DNA of 11,673 bases from Candidatus Hodarchaeota archaeon (lineage in GTDB: Archaea > Asgardarchaeota > Heimdallarchaeia > Hodarchaeales > YT1-039): the NCBI GenBank assembly GCA_016840025.1, contig JAEOTF010000423.1:1-11673 (forward strand). The letters are read 5' to 3'. This document shows positions 1-6,750 of the stretch, in pieces. The notes beneath the pieces are model-generated. The model saw nothing but the letters and a program-made list of their open reading frames with translations, was not told the origin of the DNA and searched no databases. How positions within the stretch are numbered: position 1 is the first letter of the stretch; each line of letters begins with the position of its first letter. Made by a program: the position numbers and the translations under genes.

Positions 1-321
1 ATTATTTTGTATCTCTGCATTTAATGGTACTGCAAGGAAATGACAGAACTCTATATCAAGAGTGAAAATTGGTAGTTGCGTACTTTCACCAATATGGATG
101 TTAAAGATCTTTTTATCGAGAAGGTGTTGTAGGTATTCTTTACCTGCTAGATGGCGTATAAAAGCTATGGAGTGGGGAGGAAAACGAGTTTGTTTCACCG
201 ATGGGCCTGAACAACAAAAAGTCCCACAATTCAAACAGTTAAAGGTGGTTGTAAGTTGATCAGGCTCTTTTCCTTTTTTTTCGAATGCATTCATGAGATC
301 TTGAAGTTCTGAATCATTCAT
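1..321 (-). CDS. YkgJ-like Cys-cluster protein, N-terminal part (runs off left edge)
   Basis: The minus strand is open for 107 codons from an ATG at 321 down to base 1, with no stop, so the 3' end lies outside the window. Residues 29-37 read CLNCGTFCC, which resembles the CxxCGxCC signature of the YkgJ / UPF0153 family (predicted Zn or Fe-S chelating proteins), here with one extra residue before the paired cysteines. A further Cys (residue 93, in EFCHFL) fits the family's second cysteine group, the rest of which would lie off the window. Nearby ATGs at 331 and 317 hit stops quickly, so 321 is the start; AGGATAGG lies upstream and GAAAG directly abuts the ATG. It is divergent from the zinc protein at 480. 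Function within the family is not firmly known; protein maturation or methylation roles have been proposed for relatives. The family call is from the motif only. Confidence 0.7.
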   Translation of the reverse strand, partial: MNDSELQDLMNAFEKKGKEPDQLTTTFNCLNCGTFCCSGPSVKQTRFPPHSIAFIRHLAGKEYLQHLLDKKIFNIHIGESTQLPIFTLDIEFCHFLAVPLNAEIQNN

Positions 322-479
322 CTTTCGTCATTCCTATCCTCTGTAATTAACATTGAAATACGATTCGAGATAATTATTCTATGTCTATAAATTCTATGTA
401 GATAAATATCTATAAACTAAAAAGCTACTAACACCCTTTTAGAACCGCGTTTGAAAGTAGAATCAAGGTAGTATATATT

Positions 480-911
480 ATGAATGCCAAAATAAATGAG
501 CAGTGTGGGCGTTGTGAAAAAGAAACCGCGATCCTTTTCTGTTTACGCTGCAAACGAGCAATCTGTAGCAGTTGCTATGATCAATCCTTAGCCATCTGTA
601 GTGATTGCGTGAATTTCAAGAAAGCAACCGAGTGGGATCGTCGTCAATTAGTACGTACACTCGCTGATACAGTAGCAACAGGCACAGAAAAACTAGAAGT
701 AGACTCTTGCCATGGATGTGAGATTTTACGTCTCCATTTGCTCTATATACTGAAAGTTCTCAAGAATCTTGAAATTGAACTAGAACGAGAAGATCTCTCT
801 GGTCTAAAAGACCCTGTTATCCAACTAAGAGACGCAGTAATTCCATTAATTGTTGAAGCAGTCGCACAGAGAAAATTAACCGCTGATCCCACCGCTTGGC
901 GTAGAATATGA
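480..911 (+). CDS. small protein with four CxxC pairs (B-box-like double zinc finger) and helical C-terminus
   Basis: 143 residues. The first 45 residues hold four CxxC pairs (C9/C12, C21/C24, C29/C32, C40/C43), the pattern of a cross-brace or B-box-like module binding two zinc ions. A fifth pair, CHGC, lies at 77-80. The remainder (about 84-130) is hydrophobic/charged and predicted helical. There is no signal peptide or membrane segment, so it is likely cytosolic. Such modules usually mediate protein-protein or nucleic-acid contacts; no enzymatic residues are visible and I do not recognise a named family. AAGGTAG lies a little upstream of the ATG as a weak ribosome-binding site. The gene is transcribed divergently from the YkgJ-like gene, sharing a 158-base AT-rich region, and is followed directly by a hairpin at 918-934. 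Confidence 0.75.
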   Translation: MNAKINEQCGRCEKETAILFCLRCKRAICSSCYDQSLAICSDCVNFKKATEWDRRQLVRTLADTVATGTEKLEVDSCHGCEILRLHLLYILKVLKNLEIELEREDLSGLKDPVIQLRDAVIPLIVEAVAQRKLTADPTAWRRI

Positions 912-917
912 AGAATT

Positions 918-934
918 AACCAAGTTTATTGGTT
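918..934 (+). terminator. hairpin directly after the zinc protein gene
   Basis: A perfect 6-bp stem (AACCAA / TTGGTT) with a 5-base loop begins seven bases after the stop codon. No T-run follows immediately, so it is either a weak terminator or an mRNA 3' end structure. Confidence 0.35.
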
Positions 935-1071
935 GCGAAAAAATAAATTCATTTGAGAAGTAAAACACTTAGGCAATCTAATTTTAATTCAATCAGAAAT
1001 CTTTATTGAGAAGATGAATAAATGCTTGTATGTAGAAAATTTCCTACGAACCTCAACCAAGAGTTGTGGAA

Positions 1072-1494
1072 ATGATGGTCGAGAGTTCAGAGTATATCAA
1101 AAGATATCCCCTAAAAAATTCACGTGATCGTATTTTCCAGTACTTCCAAGATTTAGGCTATGGAAAAACCACCATTGATGAGAATTTCGAATTCCTTCAA
1201 GAAATTGATTACCTTTTGTTGACGAATAATCAGCAACAGATTTTAATTCTCCTCGATAATATTCCTGAAACAGCTTATCATGATCCTGAGGAATTTGCTA
1301 AATTCTTTTGGCGTATGCCTGCTGCCCGGAACTTTATCCTCGTCCAACATAAAAAAGGGATTCCTACCAAGCTTTTTTGGGCAATTCCACGATGGCAATT
1401 TCAAGGCTTGAGTTATGGAATTGTTCAATTTATCCTTAATGAAGTTCAAGTTATTTTAATCTCTGCAACAACATTAGAATTTCTACCAAGTTAA
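1072..1494 (+). CDS. hypothetical protein, possible divergent paralogue of the next gene
   Basis: About 140 residues, no signal peptide, no recognised family. The start is uncertain: a GTG at 1066 and ATGs at 1072 and 1075 are all in frame. I prefer the ATG at 1072 because AAGAG stands about 8 bases upstream. The protein has an N-terminal charged helix, a core strand pair around EIDYLLLTNNQQQILILLDN, then RNFILV and a late VQFILNEVQVILISAT segment. The last two match in order and spacing the RNFLVL and EFVIQEVPLKIIIAT segments of the gene that follows, so the two are probably related. The PD...ExK residues of the neighbour are not conserved here. The stop is followed by the next gene after only 13 bases, so they are probably cotranscribed. 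Function unknown. Confidence 0.6.
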   Translation: MMVESSEYIKRYPLKNSRDRIFQYFQDLGYGKTTIDENFEFLQEIDYLLLTNNQQQILILLDNIPETAYHDPEEFAKFFWRMPAARNFILVQHKKGIPTKLFWAIPRWQFQGLSYGIVQFILNEVQVILISATTLEFLPS

Positions 1495-1507
1495 AGTAGG
1501 GCTAGGA

Positions 1508-1927
1508 ATGAATGAAGAGATACTCTTGAAGCTTCTCTTGACAATTTATCAAGATGAATCTGATAGAGTTGTTATCTCAATTGATAAGAGCCCATTTAAA
1601 CAAATTCCGAATATTGCTAAACTAAGACCTGATATCATCTCAAAGAAAGGAAAGTCATATGAATGGGATGAAATTAAAGCTTTCACCCCTCAACGAGTTA
1701 AAGAAATAACAAAAATCTACACTGGCATCTCTCAGATCCGTCTTCGCCAGTTTTTTGTCGAAAATATTGAACGTTTCCCACAAGATACCATCAGAAATTT
1801 CCTTGTATTATCTCAAGAAGACTGGATTGCTCTCTCTTCATTAGAACAAGAATTTGTGATCCAAGAAGTACCTTTGAAAATTATTATTGCAACAGAGAAA
1901 AAATACAAAATCATTAAGAAAAGATGA
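1508..1927 (+). CDS. hypothetical protein with a PD-(D/E)xK-like signature
   Basis: 139 residues, lysine-rich, no membrane segments. Residues 41-57 read P-D-I-I, ten bases' worth of linker residues, then D-E-I-K. This is the spacing and shape (beta hairpin with PD...ExK) of the PD-(D/E)xK nuclease fold, here with P41, D42, E55 and K57 as candidate active-site residues. The protein is short for a complete nuclease of this fold, and the motif is short enough to arise by chance, so nuclease activity is only a hypothesis. The C-terminal half (RNFLVL at 96-101, QEFVIQEV... at 114-128) parallels the preceding gene, suggesting a tandem duplication with one copy having lost the motif. The start ATG follows GGGCTAGG closely. 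A frameshifted small frame begins 4 bases after the stop. Confidence 0.6.
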   Translation: MNEEILLKLLLTIYQDESDRVVISIDKSPFKQIPNIAKLRPDIISKKGKSYEWDEIKAFTPQRVKEITKIYTGISQIRLRQFFVENIERFPQDTIRNFLVLSQEDWIALSSLEQEFVIQEVPLKIIIATEKKYKIIKKR

Positions 1928-1931
1928 CAGA

Positions 1932-2140
1932 ATGCGGATTTACTACTCAGGCAATCAGGGAAAAATATCCCCTATTTATGCATTTTTTCTAAAAAAAGAA
2001 CTGTTAATGGATGAGAAATTAAGATTATACGAAAAAGTGGGGTTCATTAACCCTAAATTCCAAAAAAGGGTATTATTTACGAAATTGACGCTTTAAAAGA
2101 TTTCAGCAAAGAAGATATGAGTATTGATTTGGAGCAATAA
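1932..2140 (+). pseudogene. small frame broken by a frameshift, hypothetical
   Basis: From the ATG at 1932 a frame reads MRIYYSGNQGKISPIY and onward to a TAA at 2094. A second frame, open from 2057, continues sensibly (GIIYEIDALKDFSKEDMSID) to a TAA at 2138. The switch would occur at or just after a run of six A followed by GGG (2062-2070); adding one A there would restore a single protein of about 69 residues. This can be a decayed gene, a sequencing or assembly error in the homopolymer, or less likely a programmed -1 shift, since the heptamer does not fit the classic slippery pattern. The 2140 end lies two bases before the next ATG, and the GGAG that serves as that gene's ribosome-binding site lies inside it. 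No family is recognised. Confidence 0.4.
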
Positions 2141-2142
2141 CT

Positions 2143-3051
2143 ATGTGCGAATTATTAGGTATGGGATTTAATTTTCCTGTAAATCCAAAAATCTCTTTTA
2201 TTGGTTTTCAACAGAGAGGAGACGCCAATCCCGACGGATGGGGATTAGCCTGGTATCCTGATGAATCAGCACAAGTTGTTAAGGAACAGTTGACCGTAGG
2301 TAAAAGTAAATTATCGCGATTTTTAATGAATTTTGCGGAATTGTACTCTTCCGTCTTTATTGGACATGTACGAAAAGCCAGTATCTCTGGACTAGCCTAT
2401 AAAAACACTCATCCATTTCTCCGTGAATGTAATGGGAAGGATTATACTTTTGCTCATAACGGGACATTGAGGAAATATCGCGACCTACCACTAGGTCGAT
2501 TCAAACCCATTGGCACTACCGATTCAGAACATTGCTTTTGTCACCTGCTTGACAAAATCGCGGAACGAAATATTGGAGAATGGACAGAAGAGGAGTTTGC
2601 GTGGCTTGCCAAGACACTAGAAACGATTAATAGACAAGCGAAAGGAACTTTAAACTGCATTTTTTCGGATGGAACGCATTTATTTTGTTATTTTGATAAA
2701 ATAGGGTATAAAGGTCTCTACTTCGTAAGACGTCAGCCGCCATTTGACACGATTCAGTTGCTTGACGAAGACTGGAATATTAATCTTAGCAATATTAAAC
2801 CGTCGGACCAAAAAGGCATTATTGTGGCTACTAACCCGCTAACAGATGAAATCTGGGAATCATTTGTTCCCGGCGAACTACTTGTAATTAAGAATGGGCA
2901 AATCATTTATTCCAATAAACGTAGTGAGTTAATGCAGCACTTGATAATAGAAGAAAGAACATTTGTATCCTTCAAAGCAACAATAACGACAGTAAAGGAC
3001 TCTGATCCAATAAAGCCTTCTGATAAGTCAGATAACAATAATTCTGCCTAA
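2143..3051 (+). CDS. class II glutamine amidotransferase, YafJ-like
   Basis: 302 residues. After removal of Met1, Cys2 (MCELLG) becomes the N-terminal nucleophile that hydrolyses glutamine to glutamate and ammonia. Further family marks are NPDGWG at 29-34, HVRKAS at 75-80, NTHPF at 88-92, AHNG at 104-107 (oxyanion hole) and TDSE at 126-129 (substrate pocket). Only the glutaminase domain is evident, with no attached synthase domain, as in YafJ/EgtC-type stand-alone amidotransferases (usually about 250-280 residues). The extra 30-40 C-terminal residues are polar and look disordered. The acceptor of the ammonia or acyl group is unknown; the EgtC relationship (gamma-glutamyl hydrolysis in ergothioneine synthesis) is only one possibility, and no ergothioneine genes are nearby. 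GGAG eight bases before the ATG supports this start. Cytosolic. Confidence 0.92.
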   Translation: MCELLGMGFNFPVNPKISFIGFQQRGDANPDGWGLAWYPDESAQVVKEQLTVGKSKLSRFLMNFAELYSSVFIGHVRKASISGLAYKNTHPFLRECNGKDYTFAHNGTLRKYRDLPLGRFKPIGTTDSEHCFCHLLDKIAERNIGEWTEEEFAWLAKTLETINRQAKGTLNCIFSDGTHLFCYFDKIGYKGLYFVRRQPPFDTIQLLDEDWNINLSNIKPSDQKGIIVATNPLTDEIWESFVPGELLVIKNGQIIYSNKRSELMQHLIIEERTFVSFKATITTVKDSDPIKPSDKSDNNNSA

Positions 3052-3084
3052 TTATGAAGATATTCTACTCTAGAATTAATAACA

Positions 3085-3097
3085 TAAAGTATAAATA
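3085..3097 (+). promoter_or_regulatory. archaeal BRE/TATA-like promoter of the antitoxin-toxin pair
   Basis: TAAAGTATAAATA combines a purine-rich BRE-like tract with a TATAAATA box at 3090-3097. The box lies 34-41 bases before the ATG at 3131, which would give a short leader of about 10 bases. This fits the weak or absent ribosome-binding site of that gene. Confidence 0.5.
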
Positions 3098-3130
3098 ATC
3101 TAATGGGTAACAAAAGATGGGTAATACCAA

Positions 3131-3352
3131 ATGGGCGAAAAAATCAAAGTTGATGATCGAGGTCGTATCACTATTCCAACGGATTTACGTGAAAAATATG
3201 GCATTTTACCTGGAGATGAATTGAATGTTGAAGAATCTCAAGGCAAAATTCTCTTAAAACCAGTCATACAGCCCATAAAAAAGCTAAAATACGGTTCCAA
3301 ATGGGATAAACGGGCTTTTTTTAAGACAGGGGAAGTAACTTTTGAAGAATAA
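3131..3352 (+). CDS. vapB: AbrB/SpoVT-type antitoxin (VapB-like)
   Basis: 73 residues. Residues 4-45 form a swapped-hairpin AbrB DNA-binding domain: IKVDDRGRITIP is the signature first hairpin, followed by LREKYGILPGDELNVEE and a KILLKP strand. The C-terminal tail (about 50-73, SKWDKRAFFKTGEVTFEE) is where antitoxins of this class usually bind and block their toxin. It lies directly before a PIN-domain gene, so by context it is the antitoxin of a type II module and, as is known for the family, probably also represses the shared promoter. Only a TATA-like box and no convincing SD stand upstream. Confidence 0.85.
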   Translation: MGEKIKVDDRGRITIPTDLREKYGILPGDELNVEESQGKILLKPVIQPIKKLKYGSKWDKRAFFKTGEVTFEE

Positions 3353-3356
3353 CACG

Positions 3357-3833
3357 ATGATTAAGAAATTAGTTGATATCAACTGTTATGCAATAAATCT
3401 AGTGGAAGATCACCCGGGCTATCCTTATATTGAGCCGCTAATTACTGAGGGGTTAAGAGGGAAATTTAAACTCATGGTTCTCGATGTTGTCCCTTTTCGT
3501 GTTCATTGGATTATGACAAAACACTGGGAATTTAATAAAATTGAAGCACAGGAAGTTATTTTAAATTTTATACACGCAAATCCAAATATTCAGTATTTTG
3601 GGTTGGATTATGATGCTATTGGTCAAGCATTTGAATTAGCAAAAAATCTTAATCATGATGTCTACGATTGTTATTACTTAGCAGGGGCGCTATTGTCAAG
3701 CTGTCAATCAATAATAACAACTGATACTGATTTTGAGAAGTTATGCAAAAAATTACAAACAACAAGAGAAATAAGTCTAAAATACGAAAATCCTGTGCCT
3801 AAGAAGATATTAACAGAGTTCTCAAAATTCTAA
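3357..3833 (+). CDS. vapC: PIN-domain ribonuclease toxin (VapC-like)
   Basis: 158 residues from the ATG at 3357; an in-frame TTG at 3342 would overlap the antitoxin stop and add five residues. I prefer the ATG because it puts the first catalytic Asp (D7 in KLVDIN) at the usual PIN position. Conserved features further along are DVYDCYYLAGAL (D104), then the strand IITTDTDFEKL (D123/D125), typical of the metal-binding cluster that cleaves RNA. The region where VapC proteins usually carry a catalytic Glu reads VVPFRVHWIM, so that acid seems missing or shifted. The gene starts 4 bases after the antitoxin stop and is surely cotranscribed with it. Likely a type II toxin cleaving tRNA or rRNA; the actual target cannot be told from sequence. 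Confidence 0.8.
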   Translation: MIKKLVDINCYAINLVEDHPGYPYIEPLITEGLRGKFKLMVLDVVPFRVHWIMTKHWEFNKIEAQEVILNFIHANPNIQYFGLDYDAIGQAFELAKNLNHDVYDCYYLAGALLSSCQSIITTDTDFEKLCKKLQTTREISLKYENPVPKKILTEFSKF

Positions 3834-4168
3834 CATTAAACAATAGCCTTGTTTCGAGTTCCAACTGATCATAAGTATTCCACAACGTTGCTCCTACTTA
3901 ATTCTCCTAGATTCTCAATGTTTCATAATTAGCTTGGAAACTCTATTAATAGCAGTGCAATTTCGTGAAGTCGTTAAAATAAGCTATGTTGGCAATATTA
4001 GCCTTGAAAATGTTAGCCCACAATAAATAATGTCATTAGGAGCGTCTAAAAAAACATTTAAGCCTAATAATTCTTGACTTTTTATTAATAAATTATACTT
4101 TTTCATATAATAACCTATTAAATGAAGGATTTTCATCTTTCAAGAAACTTTGGTTATACCTGACTTAA
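3834..4168. other. AT-rich intergenic stretch with no convincing gene
   Basis: Together with the promoter element that follows, this makes a 417-base gap. It has several stops in all frames I read. A possible stem (ATTAGG at 4035-4040, CCTAAT at 4063-4068, 22-base loop) and several AT-rich TATA-like tracts (for example 4087-4100) are visible. The segment AGGAGCGTCTAAAAAAA resembles IS ends in style, and a short minus-strand frame lies beside it, but no partner repeat or transposase is present. Confidence 0.4.
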
Positions 4169-4216
4169 CAGACAAAAAGTGTTCCATAAATATCTTTTAT
4201 GACCAAAAGAAGTAAT
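4169..4216 (+). promoter_or_regulatory. shared promoter/operator element, copy A
   Basis: The block ACAAAAAgTGTtCCATAA, a 3-base variable gap, TCTTtTATGA, a 4-base gap, then AAGAA and TAAT matches the block at 6770-6813 at 30 of 40 ungapped positions. It contains a dyad CATAAA-5-TTTATG at 4185-4201. CCATAA begins 67 bases before the ATG at 4251, against 68 for the other copy. TTTTATGA may act as the TATA box. Probably the promoter and a regulator site for the surface protein. Confidence 0.55.
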
Positions 4217-4250
4217 CTTGTAATGAAATCAAAAAAGGTGAAAATGACAA

Positions 4251-5381
4251 ATGAAGTTGAAAAATGACATAAAATATCTGTCCTTGCTTCTTTTGCTTTT
4301 AATTCTCTTTGCGGCGCCATTGATCTCCTTATGGAGTGCTAGTGGTTATGATCTTCTTAAAGATGAAGATGACGAGATTGAGAATGACGAAGACGAGATT
4401 GAGAATGACGAAGACGAGATTGAGAATGACGAAGACGAAGAAGATGAAGACGACGAGTGGAAAAGTGAACGGGAAATTGATGTTGACGTCGAAGACGATC
4501 GAATTAAAATAGAGGCAGAACTAGAAGAAGGCGATAATAAGGATGAAGTTGAACTAGATATTGATACGAAAGAAGACGAAGAACTTGAAATTGAACTTAG
4601 ATACAAGTCCGAAACCGGGTCAACTAAGTCCGATGTTCGTTTTCGTGTAGAGTTCAAAGAAATCATTGAATACCTTGATGTAAATACCACAGGAAACGGG
4701 TATCAAGACGGCGAAGAACTTTCCGTTTATGAAATTGGCGAATCAGGCTGGAAACCGCTAGGTTATACAACTGAAACAGTAGACAATGTCGACATTCATG
4801 TTTTTACAGCAACCACAGATGATCTTGTCTTTAAAGTTGTTTTAAGGATCGCAGGAGCCTTTTTGGACTTAGAAAATTTCACATTGACGCCTAATGCAGT
4901 TAAAATTGATGTTGAAATTAATAACTATGCTTATACCTCAAATGCGTCTAGTTTAGCCTTAATGACCAAAGTTAAGGCGGAATTGGAACAGGAAATTGAA
5001 GAAGAATCTTCTGAAGAGGAAGAAGGGCTTACCACCAATGAGCAAGAAATCAGCTTAGACACCTCGGATTTCGAAGGCTTTTTCTCATGGAAAGAAACAG
5101 CTTTAGCAGATGGGCAAGAAATACAGGTACTTAATTCTCAACTTGCTGATGGATCTCAAGACGAGGATGATCTTTTGGAAGGAGAATCCTGTATGAAAAT
5201 ATACTTCTCCTTCATTGCAGTTACCCCTGTTAATATTTACTGGGATCCTAAGGTGGGTGTAAATGTACTTACATCAGGTGCAGATGTACTCAGTGATGTT
5301 CCCGGATTTGAGGTTTGGTTCACATTATTAGCCTTACTATCTCTACCCCTCATTGGTATTCGCTTCCGAAAAGGTAAGTAA
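4251..5381 (+). CDS. acidic secreted surface protein with PGF-like C-terminal sorting signal
   Basis: 376 residues. An N-terminal signal peptide (basic start, leucine-rich core about 8-28) is followed by a highly acidic stretch (34-70) built from tandem DEDEIEN units, then a charged beta-rich domain. Residues 143-155 (DVNTTGNGYQDGE) resemble a calcium loop of the D-x-N-x-G-x-x-D kind. The C-terminus has the three-part form of an archaeal sorting signal: PGF (351-353), a hydrophobic segment about 355-370, and a basic end RFRKGK. In known systems a PGF-CTERM tail is cut by an archaeosortase and the protein is lipid-linked to the membrane; I infer this fate here. GGTG ten bases before the ATG is the ribosome-binding site; the upstream ATG at 4244 is in another frame. 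Acidic surface proteins may bind cations; the function is unknown. It is followed by a T-rich terminator and a membrane-bound regulator. Confidence 0.75.
   Translation: MKLKNDIKYLSLLLLLLILFAAPLISLWSASGYDLLKDEDDEIENDEDEIENDEDEIENDEDEEDEDDEWKSEREIDVDVEDDRIKIEAELEEGDNKDEVELDIDTKEDEELEIELRYKSETGSTKSDVRFRVEFKEIIEYLDVNTTGNGYQDGEELSVYEIGESGWKPLGYTTETVDNVDIHVFTATTDDLVFKVVLRIAGAFLDLENFTLTPNAVKIDVEINNYAYTSNASSLALMTKVKAELEQEIEEESSEEEEGLTTNEQEISLDTSDFEGFFSWKETALADGQEIQVLNSQLADGSQDEDDLLEGESCMKIYFSFIAVTPVNIYWDPKVGVNVLTSGADVLSDVPGFEVWFTLLALLSLPLIGIRFRKGK
4368..4440 (+). repeat. 21-base tandem repeat coding for DEDEIEN
   Basis: Two units are identical at the DNA level (4386-4406, 4407-4427), flanked by partial units on both sides. 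Each encodes D-E-D-E-I-E-N. Identical third positions suggest recent expansion by slippage, so the acidic tract may vary in length between strains. Confidence 0.85.
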
Positions 5382-5392
5382 TGCTTGTCCTC

Positions 5393-5428
5393 TATTTTTC
5401 CCCCCTTTCTATCTTTTTTTTATTCTTT
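5393..5428 (+). terminator. T-rich archaeal-type terminator
   Basis: Twelve bases after the surface protein stop, the strand carries TATTTTT, a C run, then TTT and CTTTTTTTTATTCTTT. Oligo-T tracts without a stem are the usual archaeal termination signal. It separates the surface protein from the regulator gene. Confidence 0.6.
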
Positions 5429-5443
5429 AACATTAACAAACTA

Positions 5444-5453
5444 TTCGTACGAA
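5444..5453. promoter_or_regulatory. perfect 10-bp palindrome before the regulator gene
   Basis: TTCGTACGAA is its own reverse complement and ends 19 bases before the ATG at 5473, between the terminator and the ribosome-binding site GGTG (5464-5467). Candidate operator, perhaps for autoregulation; this is inferred from position only. Confidence 0.3.
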
Positions 5454-5472
5454 CCCAACTCCTGGTGATTGA

Positions 5473-6720
5473 ATGAGAAACTCGTGGTTGACTGGCGTAT
5501 TGGTCTTTCAAACAATAGTTGTTAGTCTACTAATGATTTCTCCAGTAACCACGGGTATAAGTGATCCAAATCAAGACGAGTGGGTACTAGAATTACAAGC
5601 CAATGCCACTGAAGTCGACATAGGCAACAATATTAGTTCTGTTCAAATCATAGCCGAATTAAGAGACTCTGAATCTAATTTAGTTGATGAAAGTGGAATA
5701 ATGGCGGAGTTTAGAACCAATACCAGCTCGTTCATTGAAAATGATGATGATAATGTTATGATAGAGTTTGTGGGCGGGGTAGCAAGTGTCCACTTAAAGA
5801 AGATCTCAGTGCCAGAAATCGCAAGAATCCGGGTGGATGTCGACGATGACGAGTCAAATCTGAGAAAATTTATCTATATTCACTTTCAGGAACAAAATCC
5901 GTCCACTCAAACTACTGATCAGTCTCCTCAAACTACAGATCCCTCCACTCCAATTACATCTGAGCCCAGTCAAACGAATCGCTCTGCATCGATTTTAGGA
6001 ATTGAAATTCCCACTAAAGCCTTAATTTCATTATTTGCTAATGCGCTGCTAATTTTGTCTATTCCTCTTTTATTAGTGGTGTCTCTCCCCAAACTGCTTT
6101 CGCAACGAAAAAACCGAAATAATATGTCTCTTAATCTATCTAATAAGCTTCAGAAACTTTTTATAGGTCTTCTTGCTGCTATTTCCTATAGACGATGGTG
6201 GGGGCGGATCAATGAACATGACCTTCATAATAATACCTATCGAACCCAAATTCTAGATATTTTAAGTAGTGAGGAGATAGTGCACCTGAGAAAACTCCAA
6301 CGCACCCTAAGATGTAGCATGTCCACCTTTTTATGGCATATGGACGTGTTAGAAGCCTATGGGTTGGTGAAGAGCGTGAAATTTGGTCAATATGTAGCAT
6401 ATTATCTAAAGACAAAAACCCCATCAACAGAAATACAGCACACCTATTTTGCCCTTCTGAATCAGAAATCCCGGATGATTCTGCAAGCATTAAATCAGAC
6501 GTCAGGTAACACAATTAGAGAACTCCAAATCAAAACAAGCTTTGGTAAGTCGAATCTGCGCTACCACCTAAAAAAATTGATAAAATTAGGAGTCCTTGAG
6601 AAAAATAAGCAAGGAAAAGTCTTATATTACAGGATTACGCCCCAGTATAAAGAGTTGGTAGCAAACAAACTGAATTCATTTTATCAAGTTCAAACATACG
6701 ACTTTGCCGATAGCGCCTAA
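5473..6720 (+). CDS. membrane-anchored one-component regulator: ectodomain, TM, two winged helices
   Basis: 415 residues. Segment order: signal peptide or first membrane helix (6-24); an extracellular beta-rich, Ig-like domain (about 35-140) with several N-x-S/T sites; a Pro/Thr/Gln-rich stalk (142-170); a strong membrane helix (183-206); a basic juxtamembrane stretch; and two cytosolic winged-helix domains, at about 253-313 (recognition part STFLWHMDVLEAYGLV) and 327-392 (SNLRYHLKKLIKLGVLEK, then the wing GKVLYYR). The helices resemble ArsR-like DNA-binding domains. It would thus read an outside signal and act on DNA at the membrane, without kinase or receiver. The ribosome-binding site GGTG lies five bases before the ATG. 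The flanking genes at 4251 and 6850 share a promoter element, so they may be its targets; this is inference. The domain layout is well supported; ligand and target are unknown. Confidence 0.8.
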   Translation: MRNSWLTGVLVFQTIVVSLLMISPVTTGISDPNQDEWVLELQANATEVDIGNNISSVQIIAELRDSESNLVDESGIMAEFRTNTSSFIENDDDNVMIEFVGGVASVHLKKISVPEIARIRVDVDDDESNLRKFIYIHFQEQNPSTQTTDQSPQTTDPSTPITSEPSQTNRSASILGIEIPTKALISLFANALLILSIPLLLVVSLPKLLSQRKNRNNMSLNLSNKLQKLFIGLLAAISYRRWWGRINEHDLHNNTYRTQILDILSSEEIVHLRKLQRTLRCSMSTFLWHMDVLEAYGLVKSVKFGQYVAYYLKTKTPSTEIQHTYFALLNQKSRMILQALNQTSGNTIRELQIKTSFGKSNLRYHLKKLIKLGVLEKNKQGKVLYYRITPQYKELVANKLNSFYQVQTYDFADSA

Positions 6721-6731
6721 GTACCTAAAGG

Positions 6732-6746
6732 CCTGAGGTTCTCAGG
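6732..6746 (+). terminator. hairpin after the regulator gene
   Basis: CCTGAG-GTT-CTCAGG forms a perfect 6-bp stem with a 3-base loop, 11 bases after the stop. A purine-rich tract rather than T follows, so its role as terminator is uncertain; it may instead shape the mRNA near the SD-like site that follows. Confidence 0.35.
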
Positions 6747-6750
6747 AGGA

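Noticed and set aside
62..259. 65-codon plus-strand frame
   Set aside because: It is antisense to the YkgJ-like frame, has no ribosome-binding site, and its peptide looks random; the minus strand has the recognisable CxxCGxxCC motif.
2061..2070. Programmed -1 frameshift site
   Set aside because: The zero-frame codons CAA AAA AGG do not form an X-XXY-YYZ slippery heptamer; an indel is more likely.
3960..4070. Possible insertion-sequence end (AGGAGCGTCTAAAAAAA) with a short minus-strand frame ending in ...FTKLHCY
   Set aside because: No second terminal repeat, target duplication or transposase domain is in the window; the frame is only some 20 codons long.
4346..4690. Ser-rich 114-codon minus-strand frame
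   Set aside because: It mirrors the acidic repeats of the surface protein (GAN/GAY codons read backwards as TCN/ATC), a compositional artefact.
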